Assembly: GCA_038025085.1 (NCBI GenBank)
Contig: CM076139.1
Location: 22,151,307-22,215,306, forward strand
Direction of reading: 5' to 3'
DNA length: 64,000 nucleotides
Source of the DNA: Tetragonia tetragonoides
Taxonomy: Eukaryota > Streptophyta > Magnoliopsida > Caryophyllales > Aizoaceae
Part shown: positions 1 through 12,033 of the stretch, piece by piece
Position numbering within the stretch: position 1 is the stretch's first letter
How the letters are laid out: every line of letters starts with the position of its first letter
Translations under genes and position numbers: made by a program
The notes under the pieces: generated by a model
Told to the model about the DNA's origin: nothing
The model's input: the letters and a program-made list of their open reading frames with translations, nothing else
Databases searched by the model: none

Positions 1-92
1 TTTAGATAATGTGCCTGTACCTGCAAAAATTAGAGAATATACCTGCGAAAATTGGAGAATATGCTTGTGCCTGCGAAAATTGGATAATATCG
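1..92. repeat. Short tandem repeat in TE1, about 20-30 bp unit
   Basis: Three imperfect copies of a unit containing 'cctgcgaaaattggagaata' follow one another. They occupy the position of the longer tandem arrays of TE3 (24350-24665) and TE4 (50762-51225), between the 3' LTR and gene A, but the sequence is unrelated. Confidence 0.6.
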
Positions 93-224
93 GGTCCTTA
101 GGATAGGAAATCGTGTTGCGGGGGCAAAAACGTCATTTTGGGTGACGTTCCCATATCTCCCGGGCTCGCCCATATCTCCCGAGAAATGCAATCCCGTGCG
201 GAATTTGAACTCGTGGGCCCGCCC

Positions 225-420
225 CGTGAGAGGCGGAAGAGAAAAAGTGTTCAGCGGCCATGCGCAGGGCCGCTGAGGGCTTGGCGGCCTTATCGGGCTC
301 GCTCAGCGGCTCAACTGGCGTCGCGGAGGTGCTGAGGGCAGCCGCCCGGCCTGGCCGCCAGGGCCAACGGCTGGGCCGTTGAGCCTGGGCGGCCCTGAAC
401 CGGGCCGCTGGGCTGGTTCA
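225..420 (+). promoter_or_regulatory. GC-rich CCGCTn(G)CGGC-type module upstream of TE1 gene A
   Basis: About 190 bp of GC-rich sequence in an AT-rich context, with many copies of CAGCGGC, GGCCGCTG and GGCCGTTGAG in both orientations. Similar modules lie before gene B (3945-4110) and in the LTR (14140-14290) of this element, and in matching places in TE3 and TE4. It ends about 310 bp before the position homologous to the gene A start codon. I see no clear TATA box after it. Promoter function is inferred from this repeated placement. Confidence 0.55.
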
Positions 421-732
421 GAGGCACGGGTTGGAGTTTAATTGGGAGAGAGCCGAATTTTGGTTCATTTCTTCCCCAAAATTTTAAGACTCTCCCTCTC
501 TACCTCCATTGTTGCCCAATCTTCATTTCTTGCTCAAATTCGCTCAAATTTGCTCCTTTTAGCTTGCATTTGCTTGCTTTTGCATAATCTTTGCATAATT
601 TGAAGTTTATTTGTGATTTCTCACAAATTTTGGGTGAATTTGAGAGTGGGTTTTTGAAACCCTTGGAGAGAGAAAATCCCAAAATTCTCCATTTTTGCTT
701 GTTTTTCTTGCTTGCTTGTTCATCCTTCTTCC

Positions 733-3495
733 ATAGCTCCAAAATTGGAAAAGAAGAGGAGTTGGAGGACCGAGGTGCGAGAGGAGGTCGAAGAAATAGA
801 CATCTTCACCAAGGATTTTCCATCTCATGTGAAGCCTTCAAAGAGGAAGCCTAATGTGGCTTTTCCTCAAGATCAATACACCCGGACGGATAGGATGCCC
901 GATCTTGTTTGGGATCGATTGGAGTTGCTTTTCCAACAGGCGACTCATTCGAGCTTTCGGGCTTCCAAGTTTGTGGTAAGTCCTCAAACTTTGGAATTCA
1001 TGGTTTTATGCATTGAATTTTAGTTTATATGCTTGCCTTGAATAGAATTTGTGTAGAATTTGTATGCAATTGTCAAGTTTGTAGCGCATGTGATCTTGCG
1101 CGGCTTGAACGAACTTAGAAACATGCCTAGGATTGAACATTTGATTGAAATGTGAACCTAAGAGGTTGCAAACTTGATCATAGGAACCCGATGGGAATTT
1201 GAAGGCCCATGGAAACTATGGCTCTTCGATTAAGCTTTACAAAACCTTGCCCAAAGAGGTGCAAGATGCGGTTTTGAATGCGGGGTTTAGGCCCCTTTTG
1301 AAAGCTACGGACTCGGTTGAGCGAGTCAAGAGATGTATTGTTCGGTTATCCTTGGAGCGTTTTTGGGATACCACAAATACATTCCATTTCCCTAATGGGG
1401 AAATGATGATTACTTTTTCGGAGTTTGCCATGTTGACCGGGGTACCTTGCGTAGGTATGCTCATTGTTTATGACGTTTCCATTTGGAAACATAAGGTGGA
1501 GATGGTGGAGCTCTTTGGTCCTTGGGGGAACACTTGGGGTCACCACTATCGTTCTTACAGTGAGCTTTTTACTGCTTTGAAAGACCCGAGGTATATGAGG
1601 ATTACCTCGATGGAGCAAAAGGCGAGGATGTTCATCGCCTACCTCCTTGCCACCACTATCTTTAGTGATAAGGGGGAACACATTCATGCCATCTACCTCC
1701 CGAGCCTGCTGGACTGGGAGAGAGTGAGAGAGTACAATTGGAGAGTGAGATGCATGCGGTATGCCTGCCGTGTAAATGACGAGGGGTACAAGCAGTCGAC
1801 TCTTCCTCCCGTGAGCTTATGCGGCTTTTCAAGGGTGTTGTAGGTGCGTTTTCTCTTTGTATTTGCTTTTCGTGATATGCATGATGTAAGTGTGTGGTGC
1901 TTAATTTCATGTTTGAATGTAGCCTTGGTTTTTTGAGCATCTCCCGGACATGGCGCCTACGGGCTGGGTATTGGACTTCCCGGTGTGTAGGGCATGGCGC
2001 CATAGGGGTCATGCGCCTCTGCATACTCTCCGGCAGTATAGGGAGGCCCTCTTGCGCATGGACTGGCACAAGGTAAAAGATGTAATATCTACTTTTGTTA
2101 TATGGGTTGAATGGATTGTATTTCTGGATGTGGAAATATCTTATGTTGTATGCTTGTGTAGATTGACTACTTCCCATGGGGGAAGTATCATGGGTCGGCT
2201 CCGGACGCCATCCTAGCTTCTAGGGCAGTGGACCGTTAGAGGATCCTGATTGCGGGCCCGTTCTCCTTTGAGTGGTATCTAGGGGAGCGGATCTTCCGTC
2301 AGGTTTATCCCGATCTGGAGGGCCCGAGGATTCCTTTGGATCCTCCCTCGTCCATGTTCTTGGTGAGGTGCTTGTCTCGTGAGCAGGTTGCGGAGGCCAT
2401 GGTGGGCTCAGATGCTATGCGGTATTTGAGGGAGCCTGCGGAGGACCTTACGGAGCACTCTGAGCAGTCCCGCCATGATCGCCTCATGCCTTCATTTGTG
2501 GGCTTGAAGGTAAGAATTTAATATTTGATATATACTATGCCTTTCTTGCCTTGTTGATATTAACTTACTTTGCTTTGTAGGAGCCTCGGGTTGATGACAC
2601 CGAGGTGGACGTCCCGGATATGCTGGTCCGAGGCCGAGATTACGGCGAGAAGAAGTGCTGGGGAGAGATCCCTATGACGGAGGACCTTGATGAGGACATC
2701 CAGGGCCTTCCTCTTTCCGTTGGGCATCCAGGGGTAAATTTGTAATTTTGCCAAAATGTATAATGCCCTATTTCATTATATGCTTTTACTAACTTTGCTT
2801 TATGCAGCTTGATCGTGAGCAGACTGGGAGGGTCTTCAAGATAATGCATGCCATGAAGTCTTGGATCCCGAGCTCTCTCGAAGGGTACTTGTTCAAGAGC
2901 TGACTTGGACAAGATACACTTGATTTTGCATTTTCAAAGTTGCATGCTTTGAGAAATGTGTCTTATATTTTTGTGGGCTGCAGGTTGAGAACCGTCGACC
3001 TCTTCCTCGTTGGTCACGACAGGTAGTGTTGTTGGATGATGAGGGTGTGAGCTCTCCAGAGCGTAGTCCTTCACGCGAGAGGAGCCCTCGGAGGGAGAGT
3101 CCTAGGAGATAGAGGGTGCCTGTACATCAGTCGGACCGCCCTGGTGGGAGTAGGATGATTCCGTATGTGGAGCCTGCTCCTATGCCTATGCCGATGTATC
3201 CTCCTTATCCCGGGTATGCGGGATATCCGTCGTATGGCGGCTTTTACTACCAGCCTCCGGTTCCTGCTCCTATGGTGCCTACCATTTGCCTCCTCGTTCT
3301 TCGTGGGGGTATGATTCGAGTTATGCCGGGAAAGGGAGTTCATTCCGGGAGCCTGCCCGACATTCTTCCTTTGACCCTAGCCAGGTTGTGGTGTCGATGT
3401 TTGGTGATGAGGCGCGGAGGTCGAAGGACCACTTTGAGGTGCCCCGTACGGATGATGATGCGGATGATGGTTTTTATGATAATGTATTTGTGTGA
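733..3495 (+). pseudogene. TE1 gene A: plant mobile domain (PMD) pseudogene, antisense to pol
   Basis: Seven exons can be traced by similarity to TE3 and TE4: about 733-975, 1205-1842, 1923-2072, 2162-2509, 2581-2733, 2808-2885 and 2984-3495, mostly with GT/AG borders. Exon 2 has the PMD signature LERFWDTTNTFHFPNGEM followed by LTGVP. Exon 4 contains PFSFEWYLGERI. The last exon is rich in Pro, Tyr and Met and ends in an acidic DDDADD tail. PMD proteins are plant proteins also carried by transposons; host members (MAIN, MAIL1) act in silencing and genome stability. Damage: the start codon is ATA at 733-735 where TE3 and TE4 have ATG, the exon 2 acceptor is AAG rather than CAG, stops lie at 2237 and near 3110, and frameshifts lie near 1800 and 3285. 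Confidence 0.75.
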
Positions 3496-3944
3496 AATAC
3501 ATTTTGAACATTTGTATTGAACAAACATTCGGACTTTGCTTGTAAATATTACTTGCTTATTTATTGGTCCCTGCACATAATTAGGCTAATGCAAATGCAC
3601 ACGTAGTCAAGCAAAAGCGTAAGTAATAGCCTTTTAGCAAAAAATGGTACAACCAAAAAGTTAAAATTGGGTGTACCCTATCCCCCTCTAAAAAAAATTG
3701 AAACAAAGAAAAGGGTGAAAAAATGAAATGAAAATAATAAGTAAAAAGGGATTAATAAAAAAGATATAAATAAAAAAATGATAAACATCCAAAAAGAAAT
3801 AAGGAAATAGTGGAGCTTCCATTAATATTAAGGAAATAATAGAAAATAGAAATAATAGTGGAAATAGGAAAAAGAGCCATATTTGAGTCCAAACCGGTTA
3901 AGGAAAGTGTCCAAAACCGGAGAAAAGGGACTTGTCTCGAGAAA
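3496..3944. other. AT-rich spacer between TE1 genes A and B
   Basis: A-rich, low-complexity sequence (3690-3860) with no coding or structural feature I can support. TE3 (28020-28200) and TE4 (54720-54870) have the same kind of A-rich stretch here, just after gene A. Confidence 0.6.
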
Positions 3945-4145
3945 AGGGTCCGGCGGCCAAAGGGAGGGCTCCAGCGGCACACGCGGAGCAGCTGAGACGG
4001 AAAGAGGGGCCGCCAGGGTCCAGCGGCTGGCCGCTGGGCCTAGGCTGCTCTATCGGGGCCGTTGAGCCTTCAGCGGCTGTCCCAGGGGCCGCTGAAGCCC
4101 CTTTTTGACGGGTTGCCTTATTTTTTCGTGCGAGCCCTATATAAG
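3945..4145 (+). promoter_or_regulatory. GC-rich module and TATA box of TE1 gene B
   Basis: The module (3945-4110) has repeated GGCGGCC, CCAGCGGC, GGCCGCTG and CAGCGGCTG. After it comes CCCCTTTTTGACGGG and a TATA box TATATAAG at 4138-4145, about 100 bp before the gene B ATG. In the TE1 LTR, read on the minus strand, a similar GC module is followed by GTTTTTTGACTGGG and TATAAATA. The gene B promoter therefore looks like an inverted relative of the LTR promoter. Confidence 0.6.
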
Positions 4146-4243
4146 CCTAGGGTTAGTCCGGTTTTGGGACATCACCTTTATAATTTACTAGCAATAGAGA
4201 GCTTTCAGAGAGAGAAACCCCTTAATTAATTTAGATTTCAGCC

Positions 4244-5789
4244 ATGACAAGCTTTGATGTTAAATTTGACAAGTGGTTACAATCCATGACCCACAAAGAG
4301 AGGATGAGACTTGTGCCTTTCCACTTGAATGCTCTCTTCCACCTTAATCAAGTTCAAATTTTATGGAATCTTCTTGAGGTTGCCATTGAGTTGTGGGATG
4401 ACAAACTTCATGTCTTCCGATTTGGGTATAATGAGTTATGCCCTCTCCCCGAAGAATTTGCCGCTATCCTTGGGTTTCCTCATGATCAAGCTCCCGCCAC
4501 TCCATGGCTTGGGGAAAACTTTGAAAGCTACTATAAAAGGTATCTTGGCCTATCACCGACACAAGCCTCCTCCGTTGCTTGGAGCGGTGAGTTAGACGTC
4601 AACGGTGTAATTGACATTTTCTTCCCCAAGGTAAGGGATAACCGTGATGTGATGAGTGAGACCTATTATAAACGCACCTTTATTTTATGTCTCTTGCATA
4701 GGTACCTCTTTGTTGGTGGAGGTAATAATGGTAAAACTAGTATGCTTAGAATTGTTGAACAATCCAAAACGATTTTACCCCTATGTCTCTTGTTCTTGGT
4801 GAAACCTTAATTTGCTTGGACCGCAAGAAATAAGAACCATCGCTTGGTGGATGGACGGGAAGCCCTCTTCTTCTCCAAGTAAGTGCTTGAATAATTTGCT
4901 TTGGATTATAAAGTTTGAATCATTGATGGATATTTAACTTTATATGTTTTGCCTTTTTTGTAGATATGGCTTCTCGAGCATATGTGCTTCATTGAAAGGC
5001 CCGCTAATGCGCTCAAATATCAACCAAAGCAATTTCTCGCACGCCGGAGGCTATACTATGAATCCACCATTGATGAGTGGCTCGGGTATCTTAAACCATG
5101 CCCCTTGCTACGATGGACCGTCAAGTGGTGGGGGTCTAAAATCCGCAATCGGATGTAGCAAGGAAACGGGATATTATCAAGTCCTTGGCCTTCATAATTC
5201 AACTTACGTATTTTCTAGCCATATTATGCGGCAATATGGGAAACGCTAAATTATCCCACAAAAGGATATTGTTCCTCCTACCACGAGAATCTTGACAATT
5301 AGCATGGTAAGGTCATGGGAGTGTGCATGGGATTGTCGTCCCAAGTGGACTATTCCTCATGCCAAGGCACCTACAACCATATATTTGGCTTATGAAGCTT
5401 TGATGGATTGCCAGACCGCGGAGGGTCGTCGTGCATGCAGGAAGTCTGAACAAGACGATCTTAAGGCCCAGTCGGTCAAAGTTAGCTTAAGACTCTCAAA
5501 CCCTAATGACCCGAAGGGGAAGGGTAAGAAAAAAGGAGTTAAGCATGTGAGAGACATCCTCAACCCGAAGGCCAAGAAAGCTTTGGAAAAGATCACTACC
5601 AAGCCGTAGGTGGAGGCCCAAATCCGTGTCAATGATCATGAGGCGTCGTCAAGCACACCTCTAATGGAGGTTGAAGAAGAAGAGCCCATAGTTCGAGAGA
5701 GATTGTACCCCAAGGGGCGCAAAGCGGAGGGCCCAAAAGTGAATGAGCCTATGGAGGACGCGGGCCCTACTACCGAAGCTACGGAGTAG
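4244..5789 (+). pseudogene. TE1 gene B: DUF7745-like pseudogene, antisense to pol
   Basis: The reading frame opens at ATG 4244. The first 188 codons hold LWDDKLHVFRFGYNELCPL and EEFAAILGFP, the same core as gene B of TE3 and TE4; it resembles the plant family I recall as DUF7745, of unknown function. Later parts are in other frames: an ARRRLYYESTIDEWLGYL segment near 5040-5090, then a stretch with RSWECAWDCRPKWTIP and APTTIYLAYEALMDC from about 5292. The C-terminus is lysine-rich, then acidic, and would end at TAG 5787. Damage: a frameshift near 4780-4860, shifts between 4960 and 5290, and TAG at 5607. Confidence 0.65.
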
Positions 5790-6039
5790 TCCATTAAAGA
5801 AAATACTCTTTTGGAGCATGTCTAGCTTATGATTGCCTTTTGTTTTGCTTTAAATTCAATAAGGGTGATGTGCCCTTTTTTAGACTTAGATTAAATTTTT
5901 GCATTATTATTTTGGAATTGCCAAGTCTTTGTAATTGACTTTATTATTATTTATGGAGACATGCTCAATTTTGTTTTAATATTGCAACTTGATTTATTGT
6001 TATTTATTATCCTTTTTTTTTTAACAACTTTTGAACGCG

Positions 6040-6149
6040 AAAATAATGAAGGGGCCGGGCCCAATTGCAATTGGGTTGTCCTACATATCCTTTTAGGGGA
6101 ATCAGGTCGCTCGTAGTTCTTATTCGTGCGTTTTTTAACATTAAATCCC

Positions 6150-6180
<31 letters not shown>
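6040..6180. promoter_or_regulatory. Conserved box plus poly-T between TE1 gene B and pol
   Basis: The sequence has GGGCCGGGCCC, then TCCTACATATCC, then GGAATCAGGTCG and GTAGTTC, and a T tract at about 6151-6180. TE3 (30013-30114) and TE4 (56748-56867) have the same parts in the same order between the converging 3' ends of gene B and pol. On pol's strand the tract is poly-A. A role as shared 3'-end signal or internal plus-strand priming site is inference. Confidence 0.5.
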
Positions 6181-6249
6181 CGGGAGTACTTAGCCTTATG
6201 TGGGCCTCTCGAAAGTGATATATTGGGTGTCTTGCCTAAGCATAGAACC

Positions 6250-6695
6250 TCTTTAGTTTATCCATTGACTAAACTCAATACCGTCTAAGTCCGCCAATCT
6301 TGCAGCTCCACCGGTTAGGATCTTTGTAATGAGAAAAGGACCGGACCAATTGGGCCTAAACTTGCCTCTTGGGTCAGTGACATTAGCCCTTACTTCTTTA
6401 AGCACTAGATCTCAAACTTTGAGGTCTCTGACTTTGAGCCTTTGGTTGAAGTGCTTTGTTATCCTCTTTTGATAGATTCTCACATTGTGCAAAGCTTGCA
6501 ACCTTTTTTCATCTAGTAAGATTAATTTGTCATAGCGGGCCTGGACCCAATCCACTTATGGAATTTGACTTTCCAAGATGATTCGTAGAGATGGGACCTC
6601 TAACTCAATTGGTAATACGACTTCCATTCCATAGACTAAGGAGTATGGCGTTGCTCCCGTCGATGCGCGAATAGATGTCCAATAACCCCAAAGTG
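6250..6695 (-). pseudogene. TE1 integrase C-terminal remnant
   Basis: The minus strand reads [20 protein letters not shown], then after a stop near 6556 a segment with QARYDKL, and finally DPRGKFRPNWSGPFLI and LADLDG. This is the usual end of a Ty3/gypsy integrase. The zinc finger and the DDE core, present in TE3 (30567-31250), are missing. Aspartates and prolines of the second RNase H end are joined directly to this tail near 6690-6720, so an internal deletion of roughly 0.9 kb is inferred from TE3. Confidence 0.8.
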
Positions 6696-7840
6696 CGGGC
6701 CCTACTACACAAATGGGCATCATTCGAATGGTGTCAGGTATATTGATCATGCTTGCTAATTTGGCCAAGGCATCTGCAAATTGATTATCTTCTCGTGGAA
6801 GGTTTGTAAAATGTATTTGGTTGAAATACACTATGATTTTGTCTAAGTGTTCTTGGTAGAGTGCCAAGGATTCACTTTTGACTTTCCATAATTTGGAAAT
6901 TTGGTTGATTATAAGAGACGAGTCACCATAGACTCGAAGCGTTGTAATGCCAAGGCTTATGGCGGATTGCAATCCTATTGTGCAAGCTTCATACTCCGCG
7001 CCATTGTTGGTGACTTCGTGGTCTAATTTGACCGAAATAGGTGTATGTGCGGGAGACACTATTAGTACTCCTACTCCAAAGCCCTTTTGGTTAGATGCTC
7101 CATCGAAATAAAGTTGCCAGGTCTCGGTATCTAAGGTCATAACCCCTTCATCTGGGAAGTGGTCTTCTTCTTTGCGATCGAGCTCGTCTATAGCTTGGTC
7201 AGCTAGGTATTCCGAGATAGCGTATCTTTTGATGGCTTTTTGGTGTTCCAATTTGAGGTCGAACTCTGATAGGAGGACGGTCCATCTGGCTATTCTACCA
7301 TTTAGTATGGGCTTTTCAAATATATACTTTAAAGGATTCTCTCTCGATCTTATGTGGATCGTATGTTGGAGCATGTAATGTCGTAGTTTCTTGGTCGTCG
7401 CGACCAAGGCTAGGCATGTTTTTTCTAGAGAGGAATAGCGGGTTTCATATTCTAGAAACTTCTTGCTGATATAGTAGATGGTCTTTTCTTCCTTGTTTAT
7501 TTCTTGGCTTAACATGCCCCCCATTGACATTTTTGTGACAGTAAGGTAGAGAATTAGAGGCATGCCTGGAGTGGGTGGTACTAGCACGGGTAGTTCGGAC
7601 AGATAGGCCTTAATTCTGTCAAAGGCTTTTTGGCATTGCTCGTCCCATTCCGTCTTTACCTCTTTTTTGAGCTTTTTGAATATAGGCTCGCAGGTGATAG
7701 TTAACTTGGAAATGAACCTGCTAATGTATTGGATTCTCCCCAGGAAGCCCTTGATTTCTTTTTCCCTTTTTGGAGGGGGCATATCTATTATGGCCTTGAT
7801 GTTAGATGGATCAATCTCGATTCCTCTGGTGCTTTTGACG
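6696..7840 (-). pseudogene. TE1 RNase H and archaeal-type second RNase H
   Basis: The frame open from 7782 begins just after RT with [16 protein letters not shown] (RT connection). A Ty3/gypsy RNase H follows, with [19 protein letters not shown]. The second RNase H has all four expected acidic residues: [20 protein letters not shown] and [11 protein letters not shown]. In Tat elements the second copy is thought to be the active one. The frame is joined to RT by a one-base frameshift in an A run near 7880. The second RNase H reads intact, but its protein would now run into the integrase tail. Confidence 0.88.
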
Positions 7841-7852
7841 AATCCTAAAAGT

Positions 7853-9070
7853 TTACCGGATGTAACTTCGAATGCGCACTTTTTTGGGATTGAGCCTCAT
7901 GTTGTACTTCCTAAGCCTATCGAAGAACTTTTGAAGTGAGGGTACATGCCCGTCTCTCTCTTTAGACTTTATGATCATGTCATCTACGTAAACTTCGGCT
8001 TCTTTATGCATCATATCGTGGAGCAGGGTTGTCACGGTTTTTTGGTATGTAGCCCCCGCGTTCTTAAGTCCGAACGACATTACAGTATAGCAATAATTGC
8101 CCCATTGTGTGATGAAAGTGGTTTTCTCTTCATCCTCTTTGGCCATCAAGACTTGATTATACCCTGCGTACCTGTCCATGAATGATAGGAGGGCATGTCC
8201 TGCTGTATTGTCTACTAGAACATTTATGTGGGGTAATGGAAAGTCGCCTTTCGGGCTTTCTTTGTTTAAGTCCCTAAAATCCACACACATTCGCACTCGT
8301 CCATCCTTTTTTGTGACTGGGATGATGTTGGCTACCCAATCGGGGTAGTTTTCCACTCTTATGAAGCCTGCATCGAGTTATTTTTGGACCTTTTCTTTGA
8401 TCTTAAGATCCCAATCTGGTTTCATTCTCCTCAACTTTTGTTTGACTGGTTTGCAGTCGGGTTTTAGTGGGATGGTACGTTGGCAAATATTGCGGTCTAT
8501 ACCGGGCATGTCCTTGTAGGACCAGGAGAAAACATCCGTATAATTCTTTAGGAGTGTTACGAATTGTTCGCGTTCATTAGAAGTTAGAGACAAGCTTATT
8601 TGCACATGGCGAGGCTCATCATTAGTTGTAATATTTATTGTCTCTATTTCTTCGACTATTGAAGTCTTTTGTTCATGTTCAATTAATGCTTTAATGACTT
8701 CTTTTGGCAATTCTGTTATGTCTTTTGAATTATTAGCAACAAGGCAATTCGAGTAAGCAAAATCGACACTCATAACATTAATAGAAGCGGACAATACATC
8801 AATGAGGTCATCACTAGCGACCTTAGTAGCAAAAGGAATAGATTGGGGTGGACTACTTGACATTTCTAGGATAACAGACTCAGAATCAGACTCGGACTCG
8901 GAATCAGACACAGAATCAGGATTGGGCCTTTCTGAAGGACCATTGCGAATCATGAACTTGTACTTGGCTCCCTCGACTGGAGTCCACTTCGTCTCATGCT
9001 TCCAGGTTGCGCGGTCGGGCCCCATTGGGGTGATCACCTTGGGCGGGTCGAAGCCTTCATTAAATAGCAC
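7853..9070 (-). pseudogene. TE1 reverse transcriptase
   Basis: The N-terminal part has a Ser/Asp/Glu-rich linker (SDSESESDSES), then FSWSYKDMPGI and the LRRMKPDWDLKIKEKV block. RT proper has PVTKKDGRVRMCVDFRDLNK, PLPHINVLVDNTAG, FMDRYAGYNQ and the catalytic YVDDM. A TAA at 8378-8380 splits the two parts; the context KVQK-stop-LDAGFI fits a CAA to TAA change. An extra A in a run near 7880 shifts the frame after LNPKK. The domain is otherwise of normal length and order. Confidence 0.9.
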
Positions 9071-9087
9071 AGTAAGGGGAAGTTTGT

Positions 9088-9520
9088 TTATTGCCTCGTC
9101 GTATTGGCGGCGTTCTTGGGTGCCATGTCATTAGCCCAATCTTTAGTGGATTGGTCCTCTTTGATAGGTACTGGTGCATCTTCACTCATAGTGAAACAGT
9201 CTTGAAATGCCTCAAGGCCCAGAACTAGAACTCCGTTGATCGTAAAAGGTTCTGGGAATCCATAATAGGGATATGGATCGCCCTCTTGGAGAAATTGCCC
9301 ATTGAGAGTTAGAGGATAAGGATCCATGTTATGTAAATTGGCCTTGTTGGCCGCGCGAGCTCTCTTTCTAGCCACCTCCATGGATATGTAGGCCCCGATC
9401 TCTTGCCTTGTGGGCTTATAGCCTAGCCCAAATAGATCATTTTTTATCTTGGTGTTCCAGCAGGATTGGGCTACTTTGGGGTGAGGACCTAAAGTGGGCC
9501 TGGAAAGTGACCTTGCTTTC
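9088..9520 (-). pseudogene. TE1 PR-RT linker with G-patch-like motif
   Basis: The minus strand reads LLRKQGHFPG, then after a one-base shift PTLGPHPKV, a degenerate G-patch-like motif. It continues LFGLGYKPTRQEIGAYI and ends with GDPYPYYGFPEP. TE3 has the same linker with a better motif (GYIPGMGLGRNGQG). The G-patch-like piece between PR and RT is typical of Tat polyproteins; its role is unknown to me. Confidence 0.65.
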
Positions 9521-10348
9521 TAAGTAGGGCGTTCACATTGAGCGTGGGCTCTATAGTTTCAATGAAGGCTATCTTCTCGAAACCCCATAATTCTTTATCT
9601 TGCTCATTATGCTCTATCTTTAGGGCTGGAGCTTTTTCTATCTGGGCTACCATGGTATCACCACAGACTTCCAGCGTGGATCCTGCTAGAGATAGCTTTA
9701 CTTTTTGGTGAAGGGTCGAGGCTACAGCATTAAGCCCATGCCACCAAGGTCTTCCCAACAGTAGATTGAAGGTGGCTGGAATGTCAATGACGTGAAATTG
9801 GACCATTTTTTCAATGGGCCCAATGTTAATGTTCATGGAAAATGTGCCTAAGACGTTCCTTTTGGAGTTGTCGTAAGCTCTTAGCCCTTGTGCGGAGTGC
9901 GTGAGATTGTTGCAATCTATTTTGAGGTGTTCAGCAGTCCTCAAAGGGCACACATTTAAAGCAGAGCCATTGTCAACTAAAGTCATGGGGACTTGTCTTT
10001 GTTGACAAATTACAGTCAGACAGAGGGCTTTATTGTGATGAATGCCTTCGGGTGGAAGATCCTTGTCAGAAAAGGTGACGGGTGTGGATGTCTTTCCTTT
10101 GACCAGGAGGTTAACCACATCCTCGGAGTAGCATTTGGAGAAATGGTGGTTGCGTTCAAGGCTTCTAGTAGGACCCTTCTATGAGTGATAGAAGTGGTCA
10201 ACAATTGCCAAATGGATATGTCAGCTTTTGTCCTTTGCAATTGTCTAAGGATGTTGGTTCCATCATCTTCCTTAGTCGCCTCTCTTTTGGTTGGATCCCT
10301 ATTTGGGATTGTTATAGGATCTACGGGTTGGATTTGAGATGGTTCCAT
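9489..10348 (-). pseudogene. TE1 aspartic protease
   Basis: The active-site loop reads MTLVDNGSALNVCPL, a Tat-type variant of D-S/T-G. The later conserved strand is NLLLGRPWWHGLNAVAS. The N-terminal extension is ISIWQLLTTSITHRRVLLEA. A one-base shift near 10110-10120 separates the extension from the protease core (the core frame runs SEDVVNLLVKGK). It would process the gag-pol polyprotein. TE3 has lost this domain. Confidence 0.85.
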
Positions 10349-10441
10349 GTAGATGTTTTCGGGCCTGAACTGGCGTCCTGATCTTGTGAGGTAGTTTGGA
10401 GCTTTGTCATCTTCGTCTTTCTCATCATCGGAGATATCATA

Positions 10442-12033
10442 CTAAGCTTTTCCATTTGCTATGTCATGGACTTGAGGAGTTAGCACATCTTCAGGATCAG
10501 TATAATGTCCATTATCCTCTTCATCACTATCCAAAAGGCCACAAATGTCTAGCATGGGCCTTAGGTATGGTGGTATGACTTGCCCAATAGGAGTGATTAG
10601 ATAGGATGGATCAAACCCCTCCTCTACGTCAATGGCAAAATATTTCTCGAGGGGATTATTATTGTTAGTGGGCGGCGGTGCGTCCTTAGGAAATGGTATG
10701 GTGCCATTGTCGAATAGGTCTTGGATTTTCTCCTTGAGAGTGTAGCACTTATCGGTGTCGTGTCCACGACCTCTATGGTATTTGCAGAATGCAGACTCGT
10801 TCCAGTATGGCGATCTTTTCTCTACAGGTGGATCAGGGGTAGGCCTAATCGGGTGCAAATAGTCTCCTTTGACTAATTCATCTAGAGCTTTGACATAAGG
10901 CATCCCAAGGGGAGTAAACCTTCTTGCACGCCTGTCAGCAATGGCGTTCACCTCATTTCCTCTACTTGTGGAGGCATGATTGGTATTGGTGTATTTCTTA
11001 TCCTTGTAACCACTTGTGTTGTTATTGTATGTGACTTTGTTCTTCCCCCTTTTGAGTTGGTCATCTTCAATGGCCATGCCTACTTCAGTTAATTGGGCAT
11101 AAGTGGTTATGGGTTGAAACTTCATGTGCTCGCGGTATTCAGATGCAAAGTTTTGACTAGCATTCTAATTTGATCCCTTTCAGATGGGCGATCAATCATT
11201 TCAGCAACCTTGGTCCTCCATCTTCTTACGAAGTTGGTGAATCCTTCTTTGTCACCTTGCTTGGTGATGTCCAATTCTCTCAATGTCATGGGAGGCAAGA
11301 CATTGTCAACATATCTCTCCAGGAACAAAGTGGATAAGTCTTCCCACTTCTGCAGCTTTTGAGTGGGTAGTTTGAAGAACCAGACCCTAACAGCAGGGTC
11401 CAAAGTTTGGGGAAAGAGATGAACATATAACTCTTGCTCAATGCCTCTAAGGCCCAATGCAGTGGTAAAAGCCCTAATGTGATCTTGTGGATCATCGGTC
11501 TCTTTGAATGTGGGAACTTCAGGCATGGAAAACTTAGTTGGCAATTTTCCCTTGATGTGGGGAGCATAGCCTTCGGAATTGATGATCATGTCATTAAAGA
11601 CACGACTCTTGCCTAGGATGGACTCAAGCCTGTTCAGCTTAGCTTGGAGTTCTTGGACCTCTTTAGTGGAGGGCTCAGTGATATCCTCATTTGGTTTGGG
11701 CTCATCTTCGTCCCTAGTAGGGGGATCCAACTTAGCGACACGGGCTTCCAAATCAGTGAATCTAGCATTCATGGCGACCAATTGGGCTAAAAGGTCGTCC
11801 ATCTTTTGGTCAGCGGTTCTCTCAGTGTCTCCAGACATGATGGACTTTGGTGAATTAGGTGGCGAGGTTTGAGGTGAAAATGGCGGCGTGTGAAGGTACT
11901 CGAGCCAAATGGGGCCCACGAACTGTGCTTGCGGTGAAGGTTCGAATGACAACTTGCAGATCAATTTCTTGTTGGACTCGTCCCTCTCCCACTTCCTCGG
12001 ACCGTAATCTTTACTCCTACCAATTCTGGACAT
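10442..12033 (-). pseudogene. TE1 gag: coiled coil, capsid and zinc knuckle
   Basis: The start ATG is at 12031-12033, with an internal ATG near 11838 as an alternative. Order: a coiled coil (LLAQLVAMNARFTDLEARVA, then LQAKLNRLESILG), a capsid-type region (VPTFKETDDPQDHIRAFTTA, VWFFKLP, FLERY), and a knuckle CKYHRGRGHDTDKC near 10740-10790. A one-base frameshift near 11150 separates capsid (frame ending 11122) from the rest (11125-10442). The knuckle has His at the second position (C-x2-H), a Tat-type variant. Confidence 0.85.

Noticed and set aside
3071..3343. Minus-strand frame rich in His and Arg (HRHRHRSRLHIRNH)
   Set aside because: It is the reverse of the Pro/Tyr/Met-rich last exon of TE1 gene A; the composition is forced by that exon.
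6151..6180. Poly-T as a LINE or retrogene poly-A tail
   Set aside because: The same tract lies in the same place in TE3 and TE4, so it belongs to the Tat-like element.
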